Source: Ruminococcus sp. FMBCY1 (GTDB lineage Bacteria > Bacillota > Clostridia > Oscillospirales > Acutalibacteraceae). Taken from it: a stretch of 64,000 nt of DNA. Position numbers and translations under genes: made by a program. A model generated the notes under the pieces. That model searched no databases and was not told the origin of the DNA. It saw only the letters and a list, made by a program, of their open reading frames with translations. The DNA lies in assembly GCF_023921805.1 (NCBI RefSeq), contig NZ_CP074197.1:806001-870000 (forward strand), given 5' to 3'. This document shows, one piece after another, positions 38,233 through 47,158 of the stretch (positions within the stretch are counted from its first letter, which is position 1; every line of letters starts with the position of its first letter).

Positions 38233-38862
38233 TTAATTTATGAACTGATTAATAATAATTATTGCATTTCCGTAATTTATTTTTACATTTGCTCTGTCAG
38301 AAATAAAAATATTTGAAATGCCCATTGCTTCTTCCGCAGTTAAAATAAGATTCTCCGCCGAATACTCGGCACCTATGTAAGATACATTCACACTGTCACA
38401 GGCAAAAGGAAAGACTGAAAAAGTTTTTCCTTTATTTCCGTCAAAATTATATTCGCCCATTTTCAAAAAGCGAATAATCTCTTTGTCGGAAACGATTATT
38501 CCGCTTGCACCTTTTTTATCAAGATACATAAGAACAGAAATATTTGCAAAGGTATGATCAAATCTTCCGCCTGTTGCGGCAAGGATAACAAAATCATCAT
38601 ATCCACGGGACAGTGCAACCTCTATGCAATGCAAAAGGTCTGTATCATCTTTATGTGAATTGAGTTTGATTACTTCGCAATCATCGGGTAAATTACCGCT
38701 GTACGAATCAAAATCGCCGACTATAAGGTTAGGCTTTGCACCTGCTTTTTTTGCATATTCATAGCCCTTGTCGGCACAAATAAGATAATTGCAGTCCTTA
38801 ACCTGTTTCGATATAAAATCTATATCCGCTTCAGGCGAGCCCGCAATTATCGTACAACGCAT
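38233..38862 (-). CDS. thiN: Thiamine pyrophosphokinase
   Basis: ThiN transfers pyrophosphate from ATP to thiamine, making the cofactor thiamine diphosphate. The 209-residue protein has CADKGYEYA, IVGDFDS (metal-binding Asp), HKDDTDL and ATGGRFDHTFAN, the standard active-site blocks. It follows rsgA after 12 bases. In B. subtilis the rpe gene separates these two; here it is missing. Confidence 0.94.
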   Translation of the reverse strand: MRCTIIAGSPEADIDFISKQVKDCNYLICADKGYEYAKKAGAKPNLIVGDFDSYSGNLPDDCEVIKLNSHKDDTDLLHCIEVALSRGYDDFVILAATGGRFDHTFANISVLMYLDKKGASGIIVSDKEIIRFLKMGEYNFDGNKGKTFSVFPFACDSVNVSYIGAEYSAENLILTAEEAMGISNIFISDRANVKINYGNAIIIINQFIN

Positions 38863-38874
38863 TTTAATTCCCCT

Positions 38875-39762
38875 TTACTTTTTTAACTGCCACTTTTTAA
38901 TATCTTTTACCTCATTGTACATAGCAACATAACTGTTGTGACGGGTTTTCTCAATATCTCCGTCAGCAAGTGCCTGCAAAACTCTGCAGCCTTTTTCGCA
39001 AGTATGAGAACATGAAGTAAACATACATTCTCCGAGATACTCTTTAAATTCGGGAAAGCAATATTGAAGTTCGTCTTTATCAATAATTTCGTATCTCTGC
39101 AAATCAACGGTTGAAAATCCGGGTGTGTCTGCGATATAACAGCCGTCAAGATTAAACAGTTCAACTGCTCTTGTAGTATGTCTGCCTCGTCCGAGTTTAT
39201 CGCTTATTTCACCTGTTGCAAGGCTTAGGTTAGGAAAAAGCATATTTAACAAGGTTGACTTACCCACACCGCTGTTGCCTGTAAAAGCAGAAGTTTTGCC
39301 CATAAGTAAGGCCTTTAATCTCTCTGCTTCATCTGATTTTAGCGGAGAAGTACAAAAAACTTCAAATCCCGCATTTTTATAAATATCGGCAACCTTTTCA
39401 CCGCTTTCAATATCATCTTTTGAAATGACAATTACAGGCTGCATATTGCTGTTAATCGCAGCGGCGGTCATTTTATCTATAACCGCATAATTCGGACTTG
39501 GCGAAACTGTCGAACAAACGATTACGAGAATATCAATATTAGCAAGCGGCGGTCGCTTTAATTTATTTTTTCTCGGCAGGATTTCGTCAAGAGAGGCAAA
39601 GCCCTCTTTCTGAACAGAAATTTTCACCCTGTCGCCAACAAGAGGAGAATTTCCGCTCTTGCGGAAACTTCCTCTTGCTTTACATTCATATATTTGATTG
39701 TCGCACTCGACATAGTAAAAACCGCCGAGCACTTTCATCAATAATCCTTCGTTACTGCTCAT
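38875..39762 (-). CDS. rsgA: Ribosome small subunit-dependent GTPase A
   Basis: RsgA (CpgA) is a circularly permuted GTPase checking late 30S assembly. The 295-residue protein has an N-terminal OB fold, then G4 (SKDD, 114-117) before G1 (GNSGVGKST, 162-170) and G3 (DTPG, 212-215), the permuted order. A zinc site follows: C246, C251, H253, C259. It lies five bases after prkC, as in most Firmicutes, and its activity is linked to PrkC phosphorylation in B. subtilis. Confidence 0.96.
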   Translation of the reverse strand: MSSNEGLLMKVLGGFYYVECDNQIYECKARGSFRKSGNSPLVGDRVKISVQKEGFASLDEILPRKNKLKRPPLANIDILVIVCSTVSPSPNYAVIDKMTAAAINSNMQPVIVISKDDIESGEKVADIYKNAGFEVFCTSPLKSDEAERLKALLMGKTSAFTGNSGVGKSTLLNMLFPNLSLATGEISDKLGRGRHTTRAVELFNLDGCYIADTPGFSTVDLQRYEIIDKDELQYCFPEFKEYLGECMFTSCSHTCEKGCRVLQALADGDIEKTRHNSYVAMYNEVKDIKKWQLKK

Positions 39763-39767
39763 ATCAA

Positions 39768-41864
39768 TTAATGCAATGCCTCGGAAGGTTCGGTTGCATC
39801 TGTTGGCTGAACCGGTGTGTATGGCGGCTCTGTAACAGGCGGCTCTGTATATGCAGGCTCTGTTACAACAGGTGCGGTTGTAGGTACAGCATACTCATGA
39901 GTAGCTGTTTGTGTTACAACAAGTGTTGAATAATCAATTGAATATTCACGGTAAACCTGACCGTCAAGCTGTACCACAATGTTTGAAGTACCGGAACCCG
40001 TAAATTCAAGAGTACAGGTCTTATTGTACTGCGGCACAAGTGTTTTTGAATACTTAGTATCAACAACACCGTCTACAATTACAGTCATCTCAACCGATTC
40101 AGTAGCATTTGTAGGTAAATCTACATATACATTTACTGTAGCCACATCACCCTTGCCCGAACTTACAGTAAGGGTTACAACAGTACCTTTATCTACCTTA
40201 CCGTACTGCAACGGTGACTGTGAAAGAACTGTGTCTTTTGCCTCTTTACTTTCATCATCGTAAACTGTTTCTACAGTAAGACCTGCATCAACAAGTTTTG
40301 TTTTAGCCTCTGAAAGTAAAAGTCCGGATACAGACGGAATAGTTACCTTTTCATCTCTTTCGCCGTTTGCAATGTAAATATAAACGGTAGAACCGATATT
40401 TGTATGAACACCTGCCTTAGGGAATACTTCTGCAACATATCCCTTAGGAGTTTTAGTGTTTTCAACATAGATTATCTTTGGAACAAGGCTCTTTTCCTCA
40501 ATAATTGCAGATGCGTCTTTTTCGGAATAATTAAGAACATAAGGAACCGAAGCATTTGTATCTGTTCCGTTTACTTTAAGAGTAATCTGTGAGCCTGATT
40601 TTACAAGTTTTGAATCAGCGGCAGGCTCCTGTTCAAGAATTACACCAAGCTCTTTTGAAGCGTCATACTTGCTCTCCACAACAAAGTTAAAATTGTCTTT
40701 GTTGTCGGCATTGGCCTCTGCCAAAGTTTTACCGACAAAATTCGGTATTTCAACATCTTTAGCCTGTGAAGTCGAACAGCCTCTGAAAATTGCAAGACCT
40801 ACAAATACGGCAACCACAACTACGGCAGAAATTACAATACCCTTGATTGCGTAATAAGACGGCTTGTGTTCAACCTTCTTTTCCTCTTCTGCGGTTTCGA
40901 TTTCAGGTTCTGGAGTTTCCTCCGGTTTTGCAACAGCCTTATCAAACTTTGTACTGTTTGTTTTTGTATCTTTAAGTGAAGTAACAAACTTTGTAGGCTG
41001 ATTATCAACAAATTTTGAATAATCAAATACAATAGACGGATTAAGTCTGAAACGCTCCATATCGTTGAGCATTTCAGCGGCAGAATTATATCTGTCGGCA
41101 GGATTCTTTTCCATAGCCTTCATTGTAATCTGCTCAAGTCCGATAGGAATAGTTGGATTAAGCTCTCTCGGGCGCTTAGGAGTTGACTGTAACTGCATAA
41201 GAGCTACTGAAACTGCACTGTCTGCGTCAAAAGGAAGTTTACCTGTGAGCATTTCATAAAGCATAACACCGACCGAGTAGATGTCAGACTTGCCGTCTGT
41301 TGCCTCACCTCTCGCCTGCTCCGGTGAAATGTAATGAACCGAACCAATTGCGTGTTCTGTCATTGTGCGTGTAGCTTTGTCGGAAAAACGGGCAATACCA
41401 AAGTCTGTAACCTTGATTGTGCCGTCCTGTAAAAGCATAATATTCTGCGGCTTTATGTCACGGTGGACAATGCCGTGCTCGTGCGCATGCTGTAAAGCCT
41501 TAAGAACCTGACTTGTGAGATACAAAGCCTCTTTCCACTCAATGATACCCTGCTGATCAAAGTATTCTTTAAGTGTAATGCCGTCAATGTATTCCATTAC
41601 AATATACTGAATCATATCACCGAAGCTGACATCATACACCTTAACAATATTAGGGTGTGAAAGTGTTGCGATAGCCTTTGATTCATTTTTAAAACGACGG
41701 ATAAATTCCTCGTTATTGAGGTATTCATCTTTTAAAATCTTAATGGCAACTTCACGGTCATCAAGAGTATCGTTACAGCGATATACATTAGCCATACCGC
41801 CAACGCCGATAAGCTCATGAATTTCATAACGGCCATCAAGTCTTTTGCCGATATATTTATCCAA
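39768..41864 (-). CDS. prkC: PASTA-domain Ser/Thr protein kinase
   Basis: A 698-residue receptor-type kinase of the PrkC/Stk1 family, acting at the membrane in cell-wall and germination signalling. The kinase domain (about 12-275) is intact: glycine loop GVGGMANVY, K42 in VAIK, HRDIKPQN (134-141) and DFG (154-156). A membrane helix lies at about 343-363, followed by three PASTA domains (about 372-440, 441-509, 510-578), a further beta domain (about 580-655) and a Pro/Thr-rich end. prpC, its phosphatase, is directly upstream and rsgA downstream. Confidence 0.97.
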   Translation of the reverse strand: MDKYIGKRLDGRYEIHELIGVGGMANVYRCNDTLDDREVAIKILKDEYLNNEEFIRRFKNESKAIATLSHPNIVKVYDVSFGDMIQYIVMEYIDGITLKEYFDQQGIIEWKEALYLTSQVLKALQHAHEHGIVHRDIKPQNIMLLQDGTIKVTDFGIARFSDKATRTMTEHAIGSVHYISPEQARGEATDGKSDIYSVGVMLYEMLTGKLPFDADSAVSVALMQLQSTPKRPRELNPTIPIGLEQITMKAMEKNPADRYNSAAEMLNDMERFRLNPSIVFDYSKFVDNQPTKFVTSLKDTKTNSTKFDKAVAKPEETPEPEIETAEEEKKVEHKPSYYAIKGIVISAVVVVAVFVGLAIFRGCSTSQAKDVEIPNFVGKTLAEANADNKDNFNFVVESKYDASKELGVILEQEPAADSKLVKSGSQITLKVNGTDTNASVPYVLNYSEKDASAIIEEKSLVPKIIYVENTKTPKGYVAEVFPKAGVHTNIGSTVYIYIANGERDEKVTIPSVSGLLLSEAKTKLVDAGLTVETVYDDESKEAKDTVLSQSPLQYGKVDKGTVVTLTVSSGKGDVATVNVYVDLPTNATESVEMTVIVDGVVDTKYSKTLVPQYNKTCTLEFTGSGTSNIVVQLDGQVYREYSIDYSTLVVTQTATHEYAVPTTAPVVTEPAYTEPPVTEPPYTPVQPTDATEPSEALH

Positions 41865-41884
41865 TTTATTTCACTCTCCGTTTC

Positions 41885-42610
41885 TCAATAAATAACCGTG
41901 GCGGTAATATTATCGGTTCCGCCGCCTTCCTTTGCCTTGTCAACAAGCTTATTAATAAGATCCTCGCCCCTGTTTTCGTGGCAAATTTTAACCATATCGC
42001 CTGTTGTAATGCAATTGGAAAGTCCGTCTGTGCATATTAAAAGAACATCACCGTAAATAAAGTTTGCCTCTATATAGTCAAGCCTTACGGACGGTTTTAT
42101 TCCAAGTGCTCTTGTTATAAAATTCTTATTGGGATGATTCTGTGCCTGTTCATAGGTAAGCTCACCTCTGCGCACCATTTCCTGTACAACAGAGTGATCC
42201 TCAGTAAGCTGTTTGATTTTGCCGCCCCTTATTGCATAGGTACGGCTGTCGCCAACATGGACAATATGAACCGTGGTATCCTTTACAAAAACAAACTCGC
42301 AGGTTGTACCCATTCCCGTAAGTTCGGGATCTTTCAAAGAAAGTTCATATATTTTCATATTTGCGTTTACAACAATTTCTGCTATAAGCTCGCCGATTTG
42401 TTCTTTGGTCATATCGTCCTTGTATAAATCGGTTATTTTGGAGCTTATGTATTCCACAGCTGTTGCACTCGCTATGTTGCCGCCGTTGGCACCTCCCATT
42501 CCGTCACAGACTACTGCCCAAGCACAGCTGGGAGAAATAACTCCGAAGCGGCAATCGTCCTGATTTTGTGAACGAACTAAGCCAATGTCACTTTTGCTAA
42601 AGACTTCCAA
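41885..42610 (-). CDS. prpC: PP2C-type protein phosphatase, TTG start
   Basis: PrpC removes phosphates placed by PrkC. Read from a TTG at 42610 the protein has 241 residues, the family length, and begins at once with the PP2C motif SDIGLVRSQNQDD. A strong AAAGGAGG lies nine bases before this TTG and inside the end of rlmN, whose stop is one base away. A longer frame to 42718 would lie within rlmN and adds 36 unrelated residues, so I reject it. Metal-binding motifs VCDGMGGANGG and GVSNC-type end (DGLSN, GGTDNITA) are present. Confidence 0.93.
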   Translation of the reverse strand: MEVFSKSDIGLVRSQNQDDCRFGVISPSCAWAVVCDGMGGANGGNIASATAVEYISSKITDLYKDDMTKEQIGELIAEIVVNANMKIYELSLKDPELTGMGTTCEFVFVKDTTVHIVHVGDSRTYAIRGGKIKQLTEDHSVVQEMVRRGELTYEQAQNHPNKNFITRALGIKPSVRLDYIEANFIYGDVLLICTDGLSNCITTGDMVKICHENRGEDLINKLVDKAKEGGGTDNITATVIY

Positions 42611-42611
42611 G

Positions 42612-43652
42612 TTATTTTCCTCCTTTGTTAGTATGATTTCGTCTGAGCTGACCGCAGGAAGCGTTAATGTCACTTCCAAGGGTTCTCCTGACTGTCGCCG
42701 CAATATGTTTTCGACCAAGTATATTTACAAAGGCCTGTTGCCTTTCAATACTGCTCTTTTTGTATCCTGTTCCGTCAACGGTGTTTACCGGAATGAGATT
42801 TACATGACAGTTCATATCGGCAAGTCTGTCCGCAAGCTCGTAAGCGTCCCTGTCAAAATCATTTACACCGCTTATCATAGAGTATTCAAAAGTAACCCGT
42901 CTGCCTGTAATATCAAAATAATCTTTACAAGCCTTTAAGAGTTCATCCATAGAATATCGCTTAGCGATAGGCATAGTTTTTTGCCTTACGGTATCGTTAG
43001 GTGCGTGTAATGACACGGAAAGCGTAATGCCGAAGTGCAGCTTTGCAAGCTCATAAATTTTAGGTACAATACCGCAAGTGGAAATTGTGATGTGGCGCAT
43101 ACCGATATTAAGACCGTTGTCATCGGATACAAGTCTTAAGAACTTTACCACATTTTCAAAATTGTCGAGCGGTTCGCCCATTCCCATAAGGACAATATTC
43201 GATATTCTGATATTCAAATCTTTTTGTGCGGATTCAATCTGATTGAGCATTTCGGACGGAGTCAAACTCCTCGAAAAACCGCTTTTGCCGGTTGCACAAA
43301 AAGTACAGCCCATTTTGCAACCCACTTGTGTGGAAATGCAAATTGAGTATCCGTGTTTATAATTCATAACAACGGACTCTACACATTCACCGTCATTGAA
43401 CGAAAAAAGATACTTTACTGTCTTATCATACCTTGAAATTAGTTTTTTTTCAATATTTGCAACAGAAATGTAACAACTTCTTTTTAAAAAGTCCTTGATT
43501 TTCAAAGGAATATTCAGCATTTCATCAAAAGAAGTGACATTTTTGTTAAGCCATTGGTATATTTGTTTTGCTCTGAACTTTTCAAAACCGTTCTCGGTTA
43601 CAAAGTCGGTAAGCTCATTTAGGTCAAGAGATTTAATATCAATTAAGCTCAA
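42612..43652 (-). CDS. rlmN: 23S rRNA (adenine2503-C2)/tRNA (adenine37-C2) methyltransferase
   Basis: A radical SAM methyltransferase for A2503 of 23S rRNA and A37 of some tRNAs. The 346-residue protein has the cluster motif with C112, C116 and C119 (GCKMGCTFCATG), SNIVLMGMGEPLDNF for SAM binding, and the C-terminal catalytic cysteine C333 (NASCGQLRR). It follows rsmB after four bases. Confidence 0.97.
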   Translation of the reverse strand: MSLIDIKSLDLNELTDFVTENGFEKFRAKQIYQWLNKNVTSFDEMLNIPLKIKDFLKRSCYISVANIEKKLISRYDKTVKYLFSFNDGECVESVVMNYKHGYSICISTQVGCKMGCTFCATGKSGFSRSLTPSEMLNQIESAQKDLNIRISNIVLMGMGEPLDNFENVVKFLRLVSDDNGLNIGMRHITISTCGIVPKIYELAKLHFGITLSVSLHAPNDTVRQKTMPIAKRYSMDELLKACKDYFDITGRRVTFEYSMISGVNDFDRDAYELADRLADMNCHVNLIPVNTVDGTGYKKSSIERQQAFVNILGRKHIAATVRRTLGSDINASCGQLRRNHTNKGGK

Positions 43653-43656
43653 AAGA

Positions 43657-44988
43657 TTACCTCCTTGTAAGTACGGCTATGTAAAAACCGTCGCCGTCAA
43701 AAGTGTGCGGCATAAGTGTTATTTCATACGGTTTTTCGTCAAATGCTCTTTTAAGTTCAGGAGGCAGTTCAAGTTCAACTCCCTCAAAATCATTGTGCTC
43801 GGCAAGAAATTTTGCTGTATTTTTATTGTTTTCCTGCGGATTCAGCGTACAGGTCGAATATACAAGTTTTCCGCCTTTTTTTAGATATTTTGCGCTTTCG
43901 CAAAGTATTTTATACTGAATATCAGCAAGGTCTGTATCTATAAGGTCATCTTTATAGCGAATTTCCGGCTTTCTTGAAAGCACTCCGAGTCCGCTGCACG
44001 GCACATCGCAAAGTATTCTGTCTGCCGACGGCAATTCCTTATCGGCAGACGCACCGTCACGCAGGCAGGTTTCAATAATATTGATACCCAGCCTTTTGGC
44101 GCCTTTTTCTATAAGTTTCAGCTTATGCTTATACATATCGCAAGCCGTTATTTTTCCGCTGTTTTGCATATACTCGGCGATTGTAAAAGTTTTGCCGCCC
44201 GGTGCCGAACAAATATCAAGCACGGTCTGTCCTTTTTTGGCAGAAAGAAAGTATGCACAAAGTTGGGACGACAAATCTTGAATATGCAGTAAACCGCCTT
44301 TGTAGGCTTTCAATCTTTCGATTGAACCCGTATCTGATATTTTTACCGCATTACTCGGAAAATCAACTTTTTCAGCCTTTACCTTATCATCGGCAAGCAC
44401 ACTTATAAGTTCGTCTGTATTTGTTTTCAGCGTATTAACTCTTGCGTAAATATTCGGTCTGCCGCTAAGATTTTCTAAAATCCCCCTTGCGTTATCCTCG
44501 CCGTAGGAATTTATCCATAATTTAACAAGCATTTGCGGGCAGGAATATTTTACCGAGTAATACTCTGCCTTATTGTTTGAATCGGGATATTTTATTTTAC
44601 AATTATCTCTCGCAAAACTGCGCAGAATTGCATTTATAAAACCGGAGGATTTTTGCAGTTTTTGCTGTTTGGCAAGTTTTACACTTTCGTTAACAGCGGC
44701 ACTTTCGGGAATTTTATCCATAAAAGACATTTGCAAAAGTCCGAGACGGAGAATAATTTTTGTCTTTAACTCAATTTTCCTTAGCGGAATTTTAGAGTAT
44801 TGTTTAATGATGTAATCAAGAGTGATTTTACGCTCAAGCACACCGTAAACAAGCGCAGATGTAAAAGCCGCATCAAGCGGCGAAAGCTCACTTTCCTTCA
44901 CTGCGTTATTGAGTGCTATATTGGAATATGCTCCGTCCTGTTCAATTTTTAATAATACTTTAAATGCAGTTTTGCGTGAATTAGCCAT
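43657..44988 (-). CDS. rsmB: 16S rRNA (cytosine967-C5)-methyltransferase
   Basis: RsmB methylates C967 of 16S rRNA. The 443-residue protein has an N-terminal NusB-like RNA-binding domain (about 1-140) and a C-terminal Rossmann domain with the SAM site DICSAPGGKTF, DVPCSGLGVLSRKPEIR and the catalytic cysteine in VYSTCTLNPQEN. Domain order and length are standard. Confidence 0.96.
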   Translation of the reverse strand: MANSRKTAFKVLLKIEQDGAYSNIALNNAVKESELSPLDAAFTSALVYGVLERKITLDYIIKQYSKIPLRKIELKTKIILRLGLLQMSFMDKIPESAAVNESVKLAKQQKLQKSSGFINAILRSFARDNCKIKYPDSNNKAEYYSVKYSCPQMLVKLWINSYGEDNARGILENLSGRPNIYARVNTLKTNTDELISVLADDKVKAEKVDFPSNAVKISDTGSIERLKAYKGGLLHIQDLSSQLCAYFLSAKKGQTVLDICSAPGGKTFTIAEYMQNSGKITACDMYKHKLKLIEKGAKRLGINIIETCLRDGASADKELPSADRILCDVPCSGLGVLSRKPEIRYKDDLIDTDLADIQYKILCESAKYLKKGGKLVYSTCTLNPQENNKNTAKFLAEHNDFEGVELELPPELKRAFDEKPYEITLMPHTFDGDGFYIAVLTRR

Positions 44989-45004
44989 TTAAAAATCTCT
45001 TTTC

Positions 45005-45703
45005 TTATCTTCTTCTGTTATTCGCTATTATAAGCAATCTTAAAAGCTGTAAAATTGCCGTAAGAGCAGATGCAACATAGGTCATAGCGGCTGCCTGCAA
45101 AGTGCGTTTCGCACCCGTGTATTCTTCACCGTAAAGCAAATTTCCGTTTTTGATAGTTTCAAGTGCTCTTTTAGAAGCATTAAACTCAACGGGAAGAGTT
45201 GCAATTGTAAAAAGTACTGAAAATCCGAATAAAGCTATACCGATATACAACATAACAAAACCGATTTTTGCGGAAAAACAAAGTCCCAATATAATCAAAA
45301 ACCAACTTAATTTTGAACCGATATTCGCCATCGGAAGAATTGCCGAACGAATTATATTCGGTAAATAATTCTGTGCGTGCTGAACAGCGTGACCTGCCTC
45401 ATGACAAGCAACGCCTACGGCTGCTACGGTATTTGCATTATAAACACTGTCTGAAAGTCTGATTACATTAGTTCTCGGGTCAAAGTGGTCAGTAAGATTT
45501 CCCGCTACCCTTTCAATACGCACTCCGTAGACGCCGTTTTGTCTTAAAACAAATTCGGCAGCTTGTGCGCCTGTCATATTTCTTGAATTTCTCATTTGAG
45601 AATATTTTGAAAAAGTTGATGAAACATTAATTTGACATATAAGTGAAATAATTACGCAAGGAAGAATAAACACAACATATGTCCAGTCAAAACCATAAAA
45701 CAT
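45005..45703 (-). CDS. YugP-family membrane zinc metallopeptidase
   Basis: A 232-residue protein of the YugP (DUF/PF04298) family. It has an N-terminal membrane helix (about 8-24), then the zinc motif HEAGH (H101, E102, H105) and two or three further helices (about 130-160, 205-225). Substrate is unknown. Placed between fmt and rsmB, as it is in many Clostridia but not in B. subtilis. Confidence 0.9.
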   Translation of the reverse strand: MFYGFDWTYVVFILPCVIISLICQINVSSTFSKYSQMRNSRNMTGAQAAEFVLRQNGVYGVRIERVAGNLTDHFDPRTNVIRLSDSVYNANTVAAVGVACHEAGHAVQHAQNYLPNIIRSAILPMANIGSKLSWFLIILGLCFSAKIGFVMLYIGIALFGFSVLFTIATLPVEFNASKRALETIKNGNLLYGEEYTGAKRTLQAAAMTYVASALTAILQLLRLLIIANNRRR

Positions 45704-45728
45704 AAAAATTCTCCTTTATATACCTATA

Positions 45729-46646
45729 TCAGTTAAAGCTGTCACCGATATTTAATTTATGACCTGCAAGAAAAGCCGCTGACGGCATACGCTTTTTGCC
45801 CTCAGGCTGCAACTCTATAATTTCGACCGAACCGCTGCCGCAAGCAACAATCAACGGCTTTATGCTGATTATCGTGCCCGCTTTTCCGCTTTTTTCGCAT
45901 ACTTTTGTAGAATAAATTTTCAGTCTTTTTCCGTTAAGTTCGGCAGTCGCAATCGGCCAGGGATTAAGTCCACGGACTTTATTATGCACTTCGTAGGCTG
46001 ATTTTGTAAAATCAATCGGGCAAAACGACTTATCAATCTTTGATGTATGCGTAGCCTTGCTTTCATCCTGCTTTACAGGCTTAATTTCTCCGTTCTCAAG
46101 CATTTCAAGAGTTTTAATAATTAACTCTCCGCCGAGTATACTAAGTCTGTCAAAAAGCTCTCCCGAAGTTTCGTTCTCTCCGATTTCGGTTTCAACAGTA
46201 GTGAGAATGTCGCCTGTGTCAAGCCCCTCTGCCATTTGCATAGCTGTCACACCTGTTACTTTGTCGCCGTTAAGAACCGACTGCTGAATAGGTGCCGCGC
46301 CTCTGTATTTCGGCAAAAGTGAGCCATGAATATTGATACAGCCGTACTTTGCGCTTTCAAGCACTGCCTTCGGTAAAAGTTTACCGTAGGCCGCAACTAC
46401 GATTACATCGGGATTATATTTTTTTATTATTTCAATAGGTTCTTCCGATTTAAAGGTTGTCGGCTGATATACGGGAATGTTAAGTTCCTGCGCACATACC
46501 TTTACATCAGGAGGAGTAAGCACCATTTTTCTGCCCTTTGGCTTGTCAGGTTGTGTAAACACAGCCTGCACCGTATGCTTGCTTTCGTATAATTTTTTGA
46601 GTGCAGGCACCGCAAAATCAGGAGTGCCCATATAAATTATATTCAT
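45729..46646 (-). CDS. fmt: Methionyl-tRNA formyltransferase
   Basis: Fmt formylates initiator Met-tRNA with 10-formyl-THF. The 305-residue protein has MGTPDFAVPAL at the start and the catalytic block NIHGSLLPKYRGAAPI (N105, H107), with GLDTGDIL following. A C-terminal OB-like domain binds the tRNA. It follows def after 14 bases, pairing formylation with deformylation. Confidence 0.97.
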   Translation of the reverse strand: MNIIYMGTPDFAVPALKKLYESKHTVQAVFTQPDKPKGRKMVLTPPDVKVCAQELNIPVYQPTTFKSEEPIEIIKKYNPDVIVVAAYGKLLPKAVLESAKYGCINIHGSLLPKYRGAAPIQQSVLNGDKVTGVTAMQMAEGLDTGDILTTVETEIGENETSGELFDRLSILGGELIIKTLEMLENGEIKPVKQDESKATHTSKIDKSFCPIDFTKSAYEVHNKVRGLNPWPIATAELNGKRLKIYSTKVCEKSGKAGTIISIKPLIVACGSGSVEIIELQPEGKKRMPSAAFLAGHKLNIGDSFN

Positions 46647-46660
46647 AATTAACCCTCAAA

Positions 46661-47146
46661 TCAGCCAAACATTTCTTCGTATTCTTCAGGAGTAAGCATC
46701 TTGCTTGCTTTCTGTTTAAAAAGAATACCGTCAAGATGGTCAAGCTCATGACAAAAAGCTCTTGCAAGCAATTCTTCACCGTCAATCGTAAATTCATTGC
46801 CGTGTCTGTCAAAAGCCTTTACTTTAACATAGTTAGGACGCTTTGTAATACCCCATTCGCCCGGACAAGAAAGACAGCCCTCAAGGCCCTCCTGCTCGCC
46901 GCTTGATTCAATTATAACAGGGTTTACAAGCTCGATAACCTGATTTTGTTCTTTACTTACATCAATAACAACAACTCTGCGGATAATGCCAACCTGCGGT
47001 GCGGCAAGACCTACTCCGCCAGAGTCGTGCAAGGTTTCTGTCATATCATCTATAAGCTGTGCGAGTCTGTCATCAAATTTAACAACCTCACGGCAGTGCT
47101 TTGTGAGAACGCTGTCGCCCTCTTTTACAATTTGCCTAATAGCCAT
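46661..47146 (-). CDS. def: Peptide deformylase
   Basis: Removes the N-formyl group from new proteins. With the ATG at 47146 (AAGGAA eight bases upstream) the protein has 161 residues. The three PDF motifs are present: GVGLAAPQVG, EGCLSCPGEWG (metal cysteine) and HELDHLDG (metal histidines and catalytic Glu). It lies 12 bases after priA. Confidence 0.97.
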   Translation of the reverse strand: MAIRQIVKEGDSVLTKHCREVVKFDDRLAQLIDDMTETLHDSGGVGLAAPQVGIIRRVVVIDVSKEQNQVIELVNPVIIESSGEQEGLEGCLSCPGEWGITKRPNYVKVKAFDRHGNEFTIDGEELLARAFCHELDHLDGILFKQKASKMLTPEEYEEMFG

Positions 47147-47158
47147 ATTCACACTTCC

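Noticed and set aside
42611..42718. Longer ATG-started version of prpC
   Set aside because: The extra 36 residues lie inside rlmN, do not resemble PP2C proteins, and a strong ribosome binding site serves the TTG at 42610.
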